Of a stretch of 64,000 bases of DNA, positions 1 to 9,789 are shown piece after piece. Within the stretch, counting starts at the first letter, position 1. Every line of letters starts with the position of its first letter. Source of the stretch: Marsupella aquatica. Lineage: Eukaryota > Marchantiophyta. The notes under the pieces were generated by a model that saw only the letters and a program-made list of their open reading frames with translations, made no database searches and was not told where the DNA came from. Where the stretch lies: contig OZ316895.1 in the NCBI GenBank assembly GCA_973895155.1, positions 10,044,001 to 10,108,000 of the forward strand. Reading direction: 5' to 3'. Both the position numbers and the translations under genes were made by a program.

Positions 1-1
1 A

Positions 2-742
2 CGTTCTCATAGACGTCGACAACAGCATGTAGTTCTAGACACAGACCCATCCCATGAGCACTTTAGAAGGAGTGTTATGCCTCCACCAGGGGAGGAGTAC
101 ATAGAAGTTGAAGGGAGGTTGGGCTTGTCATATGTGACGGGAAAGGCAATCAGTGTCTTCAAGGATTTTGACCCTGAGAGTTTTGTGATTCCTCGTGGCC
201 TAGCCATTGACATCCCTGTACATATATGGGGTCGGCAATGGATAGTGAAGGCATCGACCCTTGGCGGGGAGGTTGGGTTAGGCTTATTTGCTTTGGAGGA
301 CATTGAGGTCCCTCCAAAGCCTTGGCGTCGTGGCTATGATGGGGAACACCTTTTCCCTTACATTGGGCCTGTGTATACATCCAAGAGTTGGAACATCCTC
401 TTGCGCCAACATCCAGCTTGGGGGGTATATGCATTGTAGATGGACTCAGACCCAGATGAGGTCCTAAGGAGGCCTTGGCATTGTAGGATGATTGATGGGG
501 ACCCTGTCCGTTTAGATAACATAGTTGGGTACATCAATAGTACACATGGTAGAGGGAGTGGACTCCAGCCTAATGTCGAGTGGGCTCAGATTTTTGGCCC
601 ACCCACTCCGCCTTACTATGTCACACATATGGATGATCATGTTATGACAGTAGCCATACGGACCATTAGGGCGGGTGATGAGTTGTTTTGTGACTATGAA
701 TGGAACGCACCCACGATGGGCATTCGATCTGGCCACACTTAG
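2..742 (+). pseudogene. SET-domain-like ORF interrupted by one in-frame TAG, open at the left edge
   Basis: The frame is open from base 2, so the true start is outside the window; the first visible ATG is at 77. One TAG (437-439) splits it into two same-frame halves, and an ATG follows directly at 440. The first half carries a SET-N-like stretch (GLGLFALEDIEV, then FPYIGPVYT). The second carries GYINSTHGRGSGLQPNVEW, at the place of the RFxNHSCxPN cofactor motif, and ends with AIRTIRAGDELFCDYEW, the usual SET-C pattern with its tyrosine. SET domains methylate protein lysines; the canonical NHS triad reads INS here, so activity is doubtful. It lies upstream of and on the same strand as the TNP2 transposase, probably inside the CACTA element. 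It may be cargo or an older neighbour. The family call is by motif only. Confidence 0.6.
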
Positions 743-893
743 CACATATGTGTATTCCCCATTTTTGAAGTAATATAAGAATATTGTAGTTTTTTTAGGA
801 ACCCATGGGCTAACTCAAACGTATATATCTGTTTTGTGCGTTGTATGATAGAATGCATATGTTGAGCCGGATGTTGGGGTGTTACCACGAGCT
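743..893. other. Spacer between SET-like ORF and transposase
   Basis: About 150 bp, AT-rich, separates the two ORFs. No TIR or target duplication is visible here, which is the reason for placing both ORFs in one element. It may hold the transposase promoter or a missed upstream exon. Confidence 0.4.
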
Positions 894-3800
894 ATGCGCC
901 AACACCTTGTGCAGGCCATGGAAGATTGGCGACATGCCTCTCTACCACCAGATGGCGATCTGGATGTTCCAGAGCAGGAACCAGATGCCTCCCAATCAAG
1001 AGTTGATGAAGATAGGGCCATGGATGACTTGATGCACCAATTCTATGACATAGAGGATGGTGATCATGACATGGCTGATGGGGAGAACATTGAGGTCCCA
1101 CTTCCACATCAAGAAGGTTCAAGGAGTTCAGCCTCCAAACAGTGGGAGGAAGCACGTCAACATGCGCAAACTCGGATATTTGATGGATCACGCTTGTCTC
1201 GTCTTTCAGCAATAATGTTGTTGTTGAACTTGCAGCAAAGACATGGAGCAAGCAACCTACTTCTTGATGATCTCTTTCGGACATTGCATGATTGTATCTT
1301 GCCAGAAGGAAACAACTTGCCAGACTCTTGGAAAGAGGCAAAGAAGGTGTTGAAGTCCATAGGTCTGCAGTATGAAGTCATACATGCTTGCGTGAATGAT
1401 TGTGTTCTGTTTAGAGGCACTTATAAAGATGCAACGTCATGTCCTACATGTGAGAAGCCTAGGTATCATGAGGACATGTTGATGGGAAAAGTTCCTCAGA
1501 AGGTCATGAGGTACTTTCCTCTTATACCTCGTTTGCGCCACCAATATAGATGTGCTGAGTTGGCTGAGTATATGGTTTGGCATTCCCAAAATCGCTCAGA
1601 TATGAGTTCACAACCACCCACCATGCGCATGATGGTTGACTCCCCTGCAAACAAGTTTGTGGAGGAGAGATGGGGTGAGTTCCGAACTGACCCACGTCAT
1701 GTTCGCCTAGGATTGGCAGCGGATGGCATCAGCCCATTTGCACTAGCAGGTAAGGCCCAACCATATTCACTATGGCCAATGGTCCTTACTAATTACAACA
1801 TCCCTCCATGGATGTCCATGAAGAAGGGTCATTTGCTCCTTTCCATGATTATCCCTGGTCCTAAGCAAGTGAAAAAAATTGATGTGTACTTGCAACCATT
1901 GATTGAGGAGCTACAAAAGCTTTGGAGTGGTGTGGATTGCTATGATGGTCGAGTGCAAACGGGGGGCTTACGTCGAGAATTTAAGTTGAAGGCCATTCTT
2001 ATATGGACCATACATGATCTTCCAGGTATGAATCTTTGTTAAATTATCCCTTCCCATAGCTAGGCAACCGTACCTAGCATACTTTGTTATGTATTGAGTT
2101 AGCTAGAAGCACATATATCTTTTAATAAACTTATTTACTTATGCATGGGATATATATTTATATGCAGGGTTTGGATATATTTCTGGCCTGACCACATCAG
2201 GATATCGAGCTTGCCCAACTTGTGGACCTGATTTGGAAGGAATAGCGCGGCCAAAGTCAAAGACCTTGAGGAAGATAGTGTATATTGGTCACACCAAGTA
2301 CCTCCCTCCAGACCATGATTGGAGGAGAGACCCCTTTTTATATGACACTGAGGATGGCCAACCAGACAGACGACCACAACCTATTCCAAAAGATCCTGCA
2401 TATTGGAAAGAGGTATGGGAGAGAGTATCTAATCCACATGACCCATTGCAATATGCCCGGTGTGGCATGACTTGTTTGTCTGCATTGTCACAACTGCCTT
2501 ATTGGGCTGAGATGCCACTTAACCATTTATTTGACCCTATGCACATTGAGGGAAATGTTGGGAGGTCCTTGATTCGCCACCTATATGGAGAGAAAGACAA
2601 CAACTGGAGAGAGAGTTGTGAAGAGATGGGGATGCATGGCCCTCATGGTTTTTGGCCATCTATGGATCCCGATAATGCCCCCCTTACTATTCATCCTCCT
2701 TGGGTTTTGACACGAGGTGAGCGGACCGAGTTTCGCAAATGCATAGGGTCTATGCGATTTCCTACAGGGTATGGTGCCAATCTTCGCAAGGCATTTGGTG
2801 GACTTGACTCTCCAAAATGGCCAGCTTTCTTGAAGACCCATGATTATCATCGCTTATTGCAACATGTTATTCCAATTGCTATTATTGGATTGGGTAGTGA
2901 GGATCTTCGTGATGCCCTTTGGTCGTTGGGTAAGTTGTTGAGATGGGTGTGTCAAAAGGAGGTGAACGAGGATGAGGTTGCAGCAATGGAGGTGTTTGGA
3001 GTGGAGGTTGTGTGCAAACTTGAAAGGGCCCTTCCTCCTTCATTTTTTGATGGTCAGGTTCATTTTCTACTACATCTAGTGCGTGAGGTTGGTATTGCAG
3101 GCCCTGTACATTGTCGTTGGATGTACTGGGTAGAGCGGTACATGGGAGTGATGAAGTCCTATGTTTCAAATCGCGCAAGGGTGGAAGGTAGCATTGCAGA
3201 GCGTCATCTTGGAGCAGAGAGCATGTTTTATTGTACAAACATTATTGCTACACTTGATTCAAATGCTCCAAGCGGGTGGATAGATGAGGCATCAAGAGAA
3301 GCAGACTATGAGGATGACCGTTTGACAGGTGCAAAGGGAGAACGGCTTCTTGACCCTAGTGAGCGCACTAAACTCACTGCATTCATGTTGTATAACTCTC
3401 CAGAGATTGTTGGGGAGTGGACCACATTTTATGAGGAGGATAAGCACAATAGTCGACGACCACGCTTATTTCCCAAATTCCACATGTACATGAAGGGGAA
3501 GTTGTTAGAAGTGGATGCCTTGGTGGCTGTTGGGGAGAGTGTATCACACTTCCGAATGGTGACTGATAAGTTGCGCACCTTGGTTCATGGACCCCTACTT
3601 ACAGTTACAACCAGGACTGCCATGTGGTCCAAGGGGAGACACTTTCGTGTGGAACGACTTGATGACAAGAGGGCAGCTACACAAGATTGTGGGGTGATGG
3701 GTTGGTTCACCCAGGATTCTGTAAGTAGCAGATCTGACACAAATCCCATCTGTTCTACTATAGCTCACTATGGAAAGATAGAGGAGATCCTTGTTGTAAA

Positions 3801-4119
3801 ATACCATGCGCATACAACATTGGAAGAGGTGGTGCTGACGTGCAAATGGTTTCGGATGAATCTTGTTGGCCACAATCGAACATGTGAAGAGGATGCTTGC
3901 AGCTTCACACGACTGAAGACAGGGGCTGTCATCAGCTCAAATTGGAGGGCCTCAGATCCTTTTGCATTTCCTCATAATCTTGAGCAGGCATTCTATCTCC
4001 CTTATCCAGATGATCCTGAGTGGTCCATTGTAATGCCTTACATTCCACGATCCCGATCCATAGTCCAAGAACAGCCAAATGTAGTTGTTGTGGAAGATTT
4101 GGAAAATGAGAACAACTAG
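894..4119 (+). CDS. CACTA transposase, TNP2 family (two exons)
   Basis: Exon 1 runs to 2025, the intron is 2026-2167 (142 nt, GT-AG, phase 1), and exon 2 is 2168-4119. The open frame begins at a GTG at 879; the first ATG is at 894, and an upstream exon is possible. After an acidic N-terminus the TNP2 domain starts at about residue 105 (LPEGNNLPDSWKEAKK, then HACVNDCVLFRG), with a CPTC zinc-type pair, RYFPLIPRL, RLGLAADGISPF and IPGPKQVKKIDVYLQPLIEEL. Exon 2 opens with RACPTCGPDLEG, then a DUF4218-like region around HCRWMYWVERYMG and a DUF4216-like region near the end (YGKIEEILVVKYH). The two exons together make about 1,070 residues without an internal stop, so the protein may be intact. It would cut and rejoin the element's ends. 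Confidence 0.85.
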
Positions 4120-4404
4120 CTACTTAGGAATTTCATGGTAAAAGCTAGGTAGCTAGCACTAGCTAGACCTAATTAATGACCACTTCCCTCCATGTATTGA
4201 CTTTTTCGGCATATATATGTTATCTACATTGTCATTACCATTTTTTTGTTGCATGTTACTTTACTTATATATACCACTTAAATCTTTGGGCTCTAGCTAT
4301 GGCTATATATTTGTGCTTTTAATATATATGAAATGAAAGCTTCCAATTCATTTCAAGTTGACCCTAGTTGAGTTCCCACATACTTCAAATGGAAATGGAG
4401 TCAA
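4120..4404. other. 3' flank of CACTA transposase, AT-rich, no gene
   Basis: AT-rich sequence with many TATATA and CTAGCTAG stretches between the transposase stop and the subterminal repeat field. No ORF or repeat array was recognised. Confidence 0.5.
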
Positions 4405-4915
4405 AAACCTATCGGAAACACAACATGCCTTAATTAGAAGCTAGGAAGATGATAAAACCTTCAAAAAACCCCGGTTCTACTGAAAACCGATATTTCCGAT
4501 ATTAAAAGAAACGGAACACATATGCCATACTACAGGTATCGGGAAACTTTTCCATCTTTATCACATCGGAAATGACGTCCGTTTGTAATGGGTTCGGACA
4601 TAAGTCGGAACACATTTTTGATTCCAAAAATATCGGAAATGTTTCATCCCTAAGTTCATCGGAACCAACATGCGATATTTTATTTATCGGACACCTCTTG
4701 TGTCGCGGCAGTCTCATTGTCCGATGCAGGTAGAATGGGAAATTCTCCGATAGTTTTTACATGGGAAACTATTTCCGATTCTAATAGTATGGGACAGTAT
4801 GTGTCCGATGTAGAATTTATGGTAAATCCCCGATGCGGGGACAATCGGAGAGTACCGATCTTCTCTGTATCGGAAAGTGTTGCCGACCGAAAGAAGAGCA
4901 TCGGAAAAACCCAAA
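4405..4915. repeat. CACTA subterminal repeat field (TCGGA / TCCGA motifs)
   Basis: At least 14 copies of a short motif around ATCGGAAA occur in both orientations, for example near 4412, 4563, 4632, 4657, 4685, 4720, 4746, 4774, 4803, 4845, 4868 and 4907. Dense, inverted, 8-12 bp motifs in the last few hundred bases of a CACTA element are where the DNA-binding transposition protein sits. The function is inferred from this family pattern. Confidence 0.75.
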
Positions 4916-4928
4916 ATATGTACCAGTG

Positions 4929-6243
4929 CCTGACCTTGCAAATGGATAATTCAGGGAAAGATAACAAAAACCAGTACGTGATGGCATTTTGCAGTGAGCT
5001 TGTTAGTAGAGGGGTTTTTGAAACAGTGCAGATATCGTTTCTCATGGTTGGTCACACCCATGAGGATGTTGATGCATTGTTTTCAAAAGTATCCAACCAA
5101 GTGAAGTACAAGGAGGTTTCTACCCTCTTGGGGTTGATGGCTGAGGTTTGGGAGTGTGAAAGCATTCATCTTGTCCCACGGTTGATCCAAGAGGTTGCAG
5201 CTTACAAAGAGTTTTTGAAAACTTTCAAGGTAAAAGACATAGAGGGTCACTCAAAACCAGTGGCATTTCTTTTCTCTATGAGAGATAATGTTCCAATATA
5301 TCAATACAAAGCACATGTGAAACAACCTTGGTACCCTCCAACCGGAAGGTCCATTTGGAGAACTGATTCCAGCACCAATGCTCTCATTTTACCAGAAGGT
5401 CAACCATTTGCAAAACCCATCTCTGGGGATGTACGAGGCAAGGTTGAAGAAATCATCCCATTCCTTAATCGTTACATTGAGTTTTTGAAGAAGAGTTGTA
5501 AGGATGAGACCTCTACAACATATCGTGAGCGGTTTCCTTTGGTGAAATATTGGCAGATGGTGGTGCAAGTATTATCTGGGGAGCTTATAATTGAAGGGGA
5601 GGCAGAAATACAGTTAGCATTGACATATGAATTCTGGCCAAAAACCAACCACGGAATTGGTTACAAGGTTAGTAGTACAGGAACCTCTGAACCATTGGGG
5701 GAGCCTAGTAGTAGTACACAGAATCCACAAATGGTGGAGCTTCAGAATGAGTACCTGGAAGAGATGGAGGATCAAGCTGCAACATTTATTGGCGCTCGAC
5801 ACGAGCGAGAACTTGCACGTTGGATTCCTCTGCAGGACATTCAAGAGGGTCACTTTGTATTTCTCCGTCCAGAGGATGAATGGGAAAAGAAGAATGGGAA
5901 AGAACGTTTCTGGTTGGTGAGAGCTTTGGGTGTTGTGGACCCAAACCATGTTCAAGTTTCTTCAGGAGACTTGCAATGCAATGAGAATTCTCCTACTAGT
6001 ACACGGTATGCTCCTATGTTCCAAGTGCAATGGTGGAGGCCTAAACATGGTAAGCATGATGCACCGGATCATGTGCGATATTCACGTTGCTTTCAGACCA
6101 CTAAGACTTGGGAGGTGGATCCTGGGTTTGACAATGCCACTGAATGTTGGCAATTTGCTAATTCTGCTATGTATGGATTCAAGTCACGCTCTAGAGAAGA
6201 AAATATAATTGATAGAGGTTTGACCATTCCCAAGAATGTTTGA
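4929..6243 (+). pseudogene. DUF7869-like ORF, 5' truncated at the CACTA junction
   Basis: The frame is open from 4717 to 6243, but 4717-4928 translates the CACTA subterminal repeats and is not homologous protein. The recognisable part starts at 4929: LQMDNSGKDNKNQYVMAFCS, then FLMVGHTHEDVDALFS. This pairing of a DN-x-KN motif with a GHTHEDxD motif is the signature of the domain I recall as DUF7869, widespread in animal and plant genomes and often taken for a transposase-like catalytic core. The C-terminal third (VFLRPEDEW, FQVQWWRPK) looks like a small aromatic-rich module of unknown role. About 435 codons are uninterrupted up to TGA. The N-terminus is gone, so it is a broken gene or element whose other half should lie beyond the left end of the CACTA insertion. 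Confidence 0.6.
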
Positions 6244-6307
6244 AAACACTCAAAACCTACATGGAAGGGATTGTTGAGTAAGTCAAATGTTTTTTAGTAG
6301 TCACTCT

Positions 6308-6395
6308 GTCAGAGTGAGGGAGTCTATGTCATTTAGTTTGGAATTAGACATGTCAGAGTGAGGGAGTCTATGTCAATTAGTTTGGAATCAGACAT
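6308..6395. repeat. Two-copy tandem repeat, 44-bp unit
   Basis: A block beginning GTCAGAGTGAGGGAGTC starts at 6308 and again at 6352 with few changes. Confidence 0.85.
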
Positions 6396-6758
6396 GTCTT
6401 TAGTACTTACTATTGGTTAGTACTAAGTAGTATATATATCTATTTAAGTAACTAATTATTATAATATTTTGGGATACTAGTTTGATTAGGTGGAGGTAAT
6501 TGGACTTGATTACCTTTATAATTGCTTTAATTAATTATTATATCAATACAGTCTATATATTACATGAAGTCTTAATATCCATGATAGGATGTGAGTGCCT
6601 CTTAGTACTGTCTACTAGTAAACCTTAGTTTCAACTCGAGTTGCTAAGAATGTAATAAATTACTTGTCTGAATGGATAGTAAGCCAGGTATCATTCAAAT
6701 TTAGTATATTAAATGCTCTCAATTAGTAACTAAGTAGAAGGTTAATTTAGCTAGCTAA

Positions 6759-6862
6759 GGGTAGAGATCATATTGAAGCTTTACTAGTTATATGGGTAGA
6801 GATCATATTATTTGAAGCTTTACTAGTTATATGGGTAGAGATCATATTGAAGCTTTACTAGA
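6759..6862. repeat. Three-copy tandem repeat, 35-39 bp unit
   Basis: Units starting GGGTAGAGATCATATT begin at 6759, 6794 and 6833. The middle unit carries a 4-bp ATTT insertion. Confidence 0.85.
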
Positions 6863-7004
6863 CACTTATATTCTATTAGTCAAATTGAATCAATGTAAGT
6901 AAGTTCTACTTCTTATCCAACATATTTTATATTATTATCACCCAAATGTTTTTCTTTAGAATCCAAATTAATATTTCATTTTCTCCTATGTACAATCTTG
7001 ATCC

Positions 7005-7110
7005 CCCAAATGTACAACATCTGGTGCCCAAATGTACAACTCCCACTGCCCAAATGTACAATTCTTGTGCCCAAATATATATTTTTGGTGCCTAAATGTC
7101 CAAAGATCAA
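7005..7110. repeat. Five-copy degenerate tandem repeat, about 22-bp unit
   Basis: The core CCCAAATGTACAA recurs at 7005, 7027, 7049, 7070 and (as CCTAAATG) 7091. The surrounding 6.3-7.8 kb is AT-rich and holds no recognisable gene. Confidence 0.8.
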
Positions 7111-8940
7111 AGAATTTTCCAGTTTTAATGAATAGACTGATAAACCTCCTCTGGCCATAAATGTGGAGAAATGAGGAGAACCAAAATGCACCCAAAATCA
7201 ATAGTTTTCTTGCAGACAATTATAGACAACACAGGCTACATTCTGGTGAGGGTTGGATGGAGGAACCAGGTTTAGGAAGAAGGTACAGCTTGAGGGGGTA
7301 AGCTTGGGCGAATCATAAGCTTCCATATGCCCATAAACCCACCGGGTGTCATCTCAGGTTACTCTAGTTGATCGAGCTAAGCCAGCTCATGTATGAAAAT
7401 GGGAGAAACCTGATAATAAAAACAGTTTTGGGGCAGACTAGTATTTTGACCAGTTTGGGGGATAGGATGATAAAAAAGGTAATACATAGTTATAAACAAT
7501 TGGCATGCAACATCTAAATTTGACCTCCCAAGAAACGGTCGGCTGGGAAAATATGGCAGCTTTGAGATATCTGGAGTAAAATAAATTCTAGACACTACAG
7601 ACTGAAAAAGCTTACATGAGACCAGATGTCATGGAAAACTGTGTTGTTTTGTTGAAATAGGTTCCAAATATATGTTATGGTTAGGTGTTAGCCATGTACT
7701 TAAAAAAGGTGACTAAGAAAGCTTGTTGGTCCAAATGGTTACCCATCAATTTTGCAACAAATGACTTTTGGAAGGTAAACAACTTACCACCACTACTCTT
7801 TGAGGTCTTAGGTCTTAGGTCTTTGAGCTCCTAGCTATGGAGTTCAGACTGTAGCACAGTTTTCGCGTCACTTCGACTACCCTCTTGCACTCAGTTTTTC
7901 TCGGAATCCAGTTTTCTCAGTTGCATTAGCTTGCTCTTGCCGAGGTGCATCAAATCGATATAAAACACGTCCAAAACGGTGCCGTATCAACATACTTATG
8001 GTCACATTCGTTTTCGCCATTTTTCAGTCATTTTTCTGCGATTTTCGTCTTCCTTTCGACGGTCATATCTCGGTCAATCTTTCACGGATTTCAGATTTCT
8101 CAAGTGCTTTGTATAGCTCTTCTCTGGGAGAATCAGATTGATCCCAATAGCGGTCCAATTGGTCTCCTATTGCCCCGATTGGACTTTGATTAGCTCTCAC
8201 GTTTTTTCTTCAATTTCCACCGTTCTCACTTTCAATTAGCTTTGGGGTCCTGTAGCAGTTCCTTGTTCACGGCATCCGGCATTCTCATGTGATTTGGCCA
8301 GCTCTTGTCCGGGAGTGCAACATCTATCCCTACCGCGGTCCTTTTGGTGACATATCAACCACTTTCGGCTCCGATTACAATTCTGATTTACTCCTCCATT
8401 TTTGGTGACGGTTTCCTCTGATCAACTTTGGAGCATTCCTGTCTTGCCACATTTCTCCTCCGATTGGTGGTTGCCTTTCTTCTTCAGTTCTGACAAGGTG
8501 GTTTTTGCCAAGTTTAGTGGACCAGTTTGCATTCCACCATCTTTGGGAGCTGTAGCAGCACGCTCAAATCAGCGGAGAGATATTCACTCGCATCGACTCC
8601 TCAACGGACACATCGACGAGTGCTCTAGCTTTGTTCCCGGCTGTGCCTGCACGTGCTCAACGGTTTTCTAGGCTACCGGTGGCGCCGCTTCTCGGATTTT
8701 GACGCGGTGGGCTCTCTCCATAGCCTTCCCTTTCTTTTCACATGTCTTGGTTGGGCCTTTTGTCGCTTCTTGATGCGCTTTTGCTTTTATCGGGTTGCGA
8801 CCTGTCATGTCTACGTTGAGAGTGTTGGCGCGGGGCAAGCGCCCAGCCCCCCCACACAGTTCTCCCCCCTCCTCCCCCCCGCCTCGTGGTCGCCTTCGTG
8901 TTTGCTCTTCTTCATTGGATCTCTCTCATCTTCGTGATGA
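7111..8940. other. Non-coding stretch leading into the non-LTR element
   Basis: No gene is recognised. From about 8,040 to 8,380 two loosely similar blocks of about 190 bp follow each other (both contain AGCTCTT, a GGGAG, and GCGGTCC spaced alike). From about 7,850 on the sequence becomes pyrimidine-rich like the element's ORF region, so this is probably its 5' untranslated region. The true 5' end of the element could not be placed. Confidence 0.4.
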
Positions 8941-9789
8941 CCCCATGCCCGATGTTCTGCCAGTCCCCCCAGTCTACTGCCCACCCCATCGACGCCCTGG
9001 CTCCTCTCCCCACCCCATTCCCCCTCCACCCTCCAGCATCCCCCTCCGGCCTCTTCATCCACGTCGGTTCCCCCCCCACCTCCTGTCCAGTCGTTCCCTG
9101 CTCCCTCCCCAGACGAGCGTCCCCTGCATACTTGTCCTGAGTGTGGCTGGGTTGGCCTCTCCCTTCCTCATCACCGCGGGTGGGGCCGGTGCCAACGTCG
9201 CCAGCAAGCACAATCCAAGCCCCAGCCCCCTCTTGACCCAGTTAGCTCTGCCCCTCCTTCCTTGGAGGCTTCCGAGCAGGCATGGAGTTGGGTTCGCTCT
9301 CTAGACCCCCTTCCAGCCTACCATCCAGGGTACATTAGACCTCGCCTTTATAACCACATCCCACTAGCGTTGCGCCCATTAGTCCGGTCATCCTTGTTGC
9401 AACTCATGCAACTTATCTTGGCGCATCCTATCGAGGTCTCCTATTGGTCTTTACTCATGCTTTTTCCACAGTGGACTCTTACCCTCCCTAGTCACGGTGG
9501 TCGCGTGGGTCATCGTGAGACTGCCTCTCATATCCATCGTTTTCTGCGGGGAGATTGGGAACAGCTTCAGGCAGAGTACTTTCTTCGAGCCCGTTCCTTT
9601 ACTACCCGTGCTTTGTCTGACCCAGCTCGCCACTCTCATCCTCTAGAGCACAGACGCCTTCGTTGCTCTTGTCGTTTAGCCCAGGCTGGTGAATATCGTC
9701 GTGCGGTCCAGGCCCCTCTCCCACCACACCAGCCCCCCTGGCGAGGTCACCTTGAAGGCCCTTCAGGATCTCTATCCGCAGCCCTATGA
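8941..9789 (+). pseudogene. N-terminal part of the non-LTR ORF: proline-rich region and zinc finger
   Basis: Frame 1 is open from 8941, just after two adjacent TGA codons, to a stop at 9789. The first 60 codons are proline- and serine-rich. At 9133 it reads CPECGWVGLSLPHH, followed by RGWGRC, a zinc-finger arrangement like the nucleic-acid-binding fingers at the N-terminus of R2-like elements. Similarity of style continues to about 9,690 (RRLRCSCRLAQAGEYRRAV). After that the meaningful reading passes to frame 2, so one indel has separated finger from reverse transcriptase. The start codon is not identified and may have been lost. Confidence 0.5.

Larger units (their letters stand above)
1..4928 (+). 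mobile_element. CACTA (En/Spm-type) DNA transposon, right part; left end outside the window
   Basis: The transposase is of the TNP2 class with DUF4218- and DUF4216-like regions, the usual CACTA layout. Downstream of it lies a 500-bp field of TCGGA motifs in both orientations, typical of CACTA subterminal transposase-binding sites. The field stops at about 4915. The sequence GTACCAGTG ends at 4928, so read inward the terminus would be CACTGGTAC, a CACTG-type end. Beyond it begins unrelated protein-coding sequence. The left terminus and the 3-bp target duplication cannot be checked here, so the exact right boundary is inferred. Confidence 0.75.

Noticed and set aside
4717-4928. N-terminal 70 codons of the DUF7869-like frame as real protein
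   Set aside because: They are translation of the TCGGA subterminal repeats of the CACTA element and have no protein-like composition or family match.
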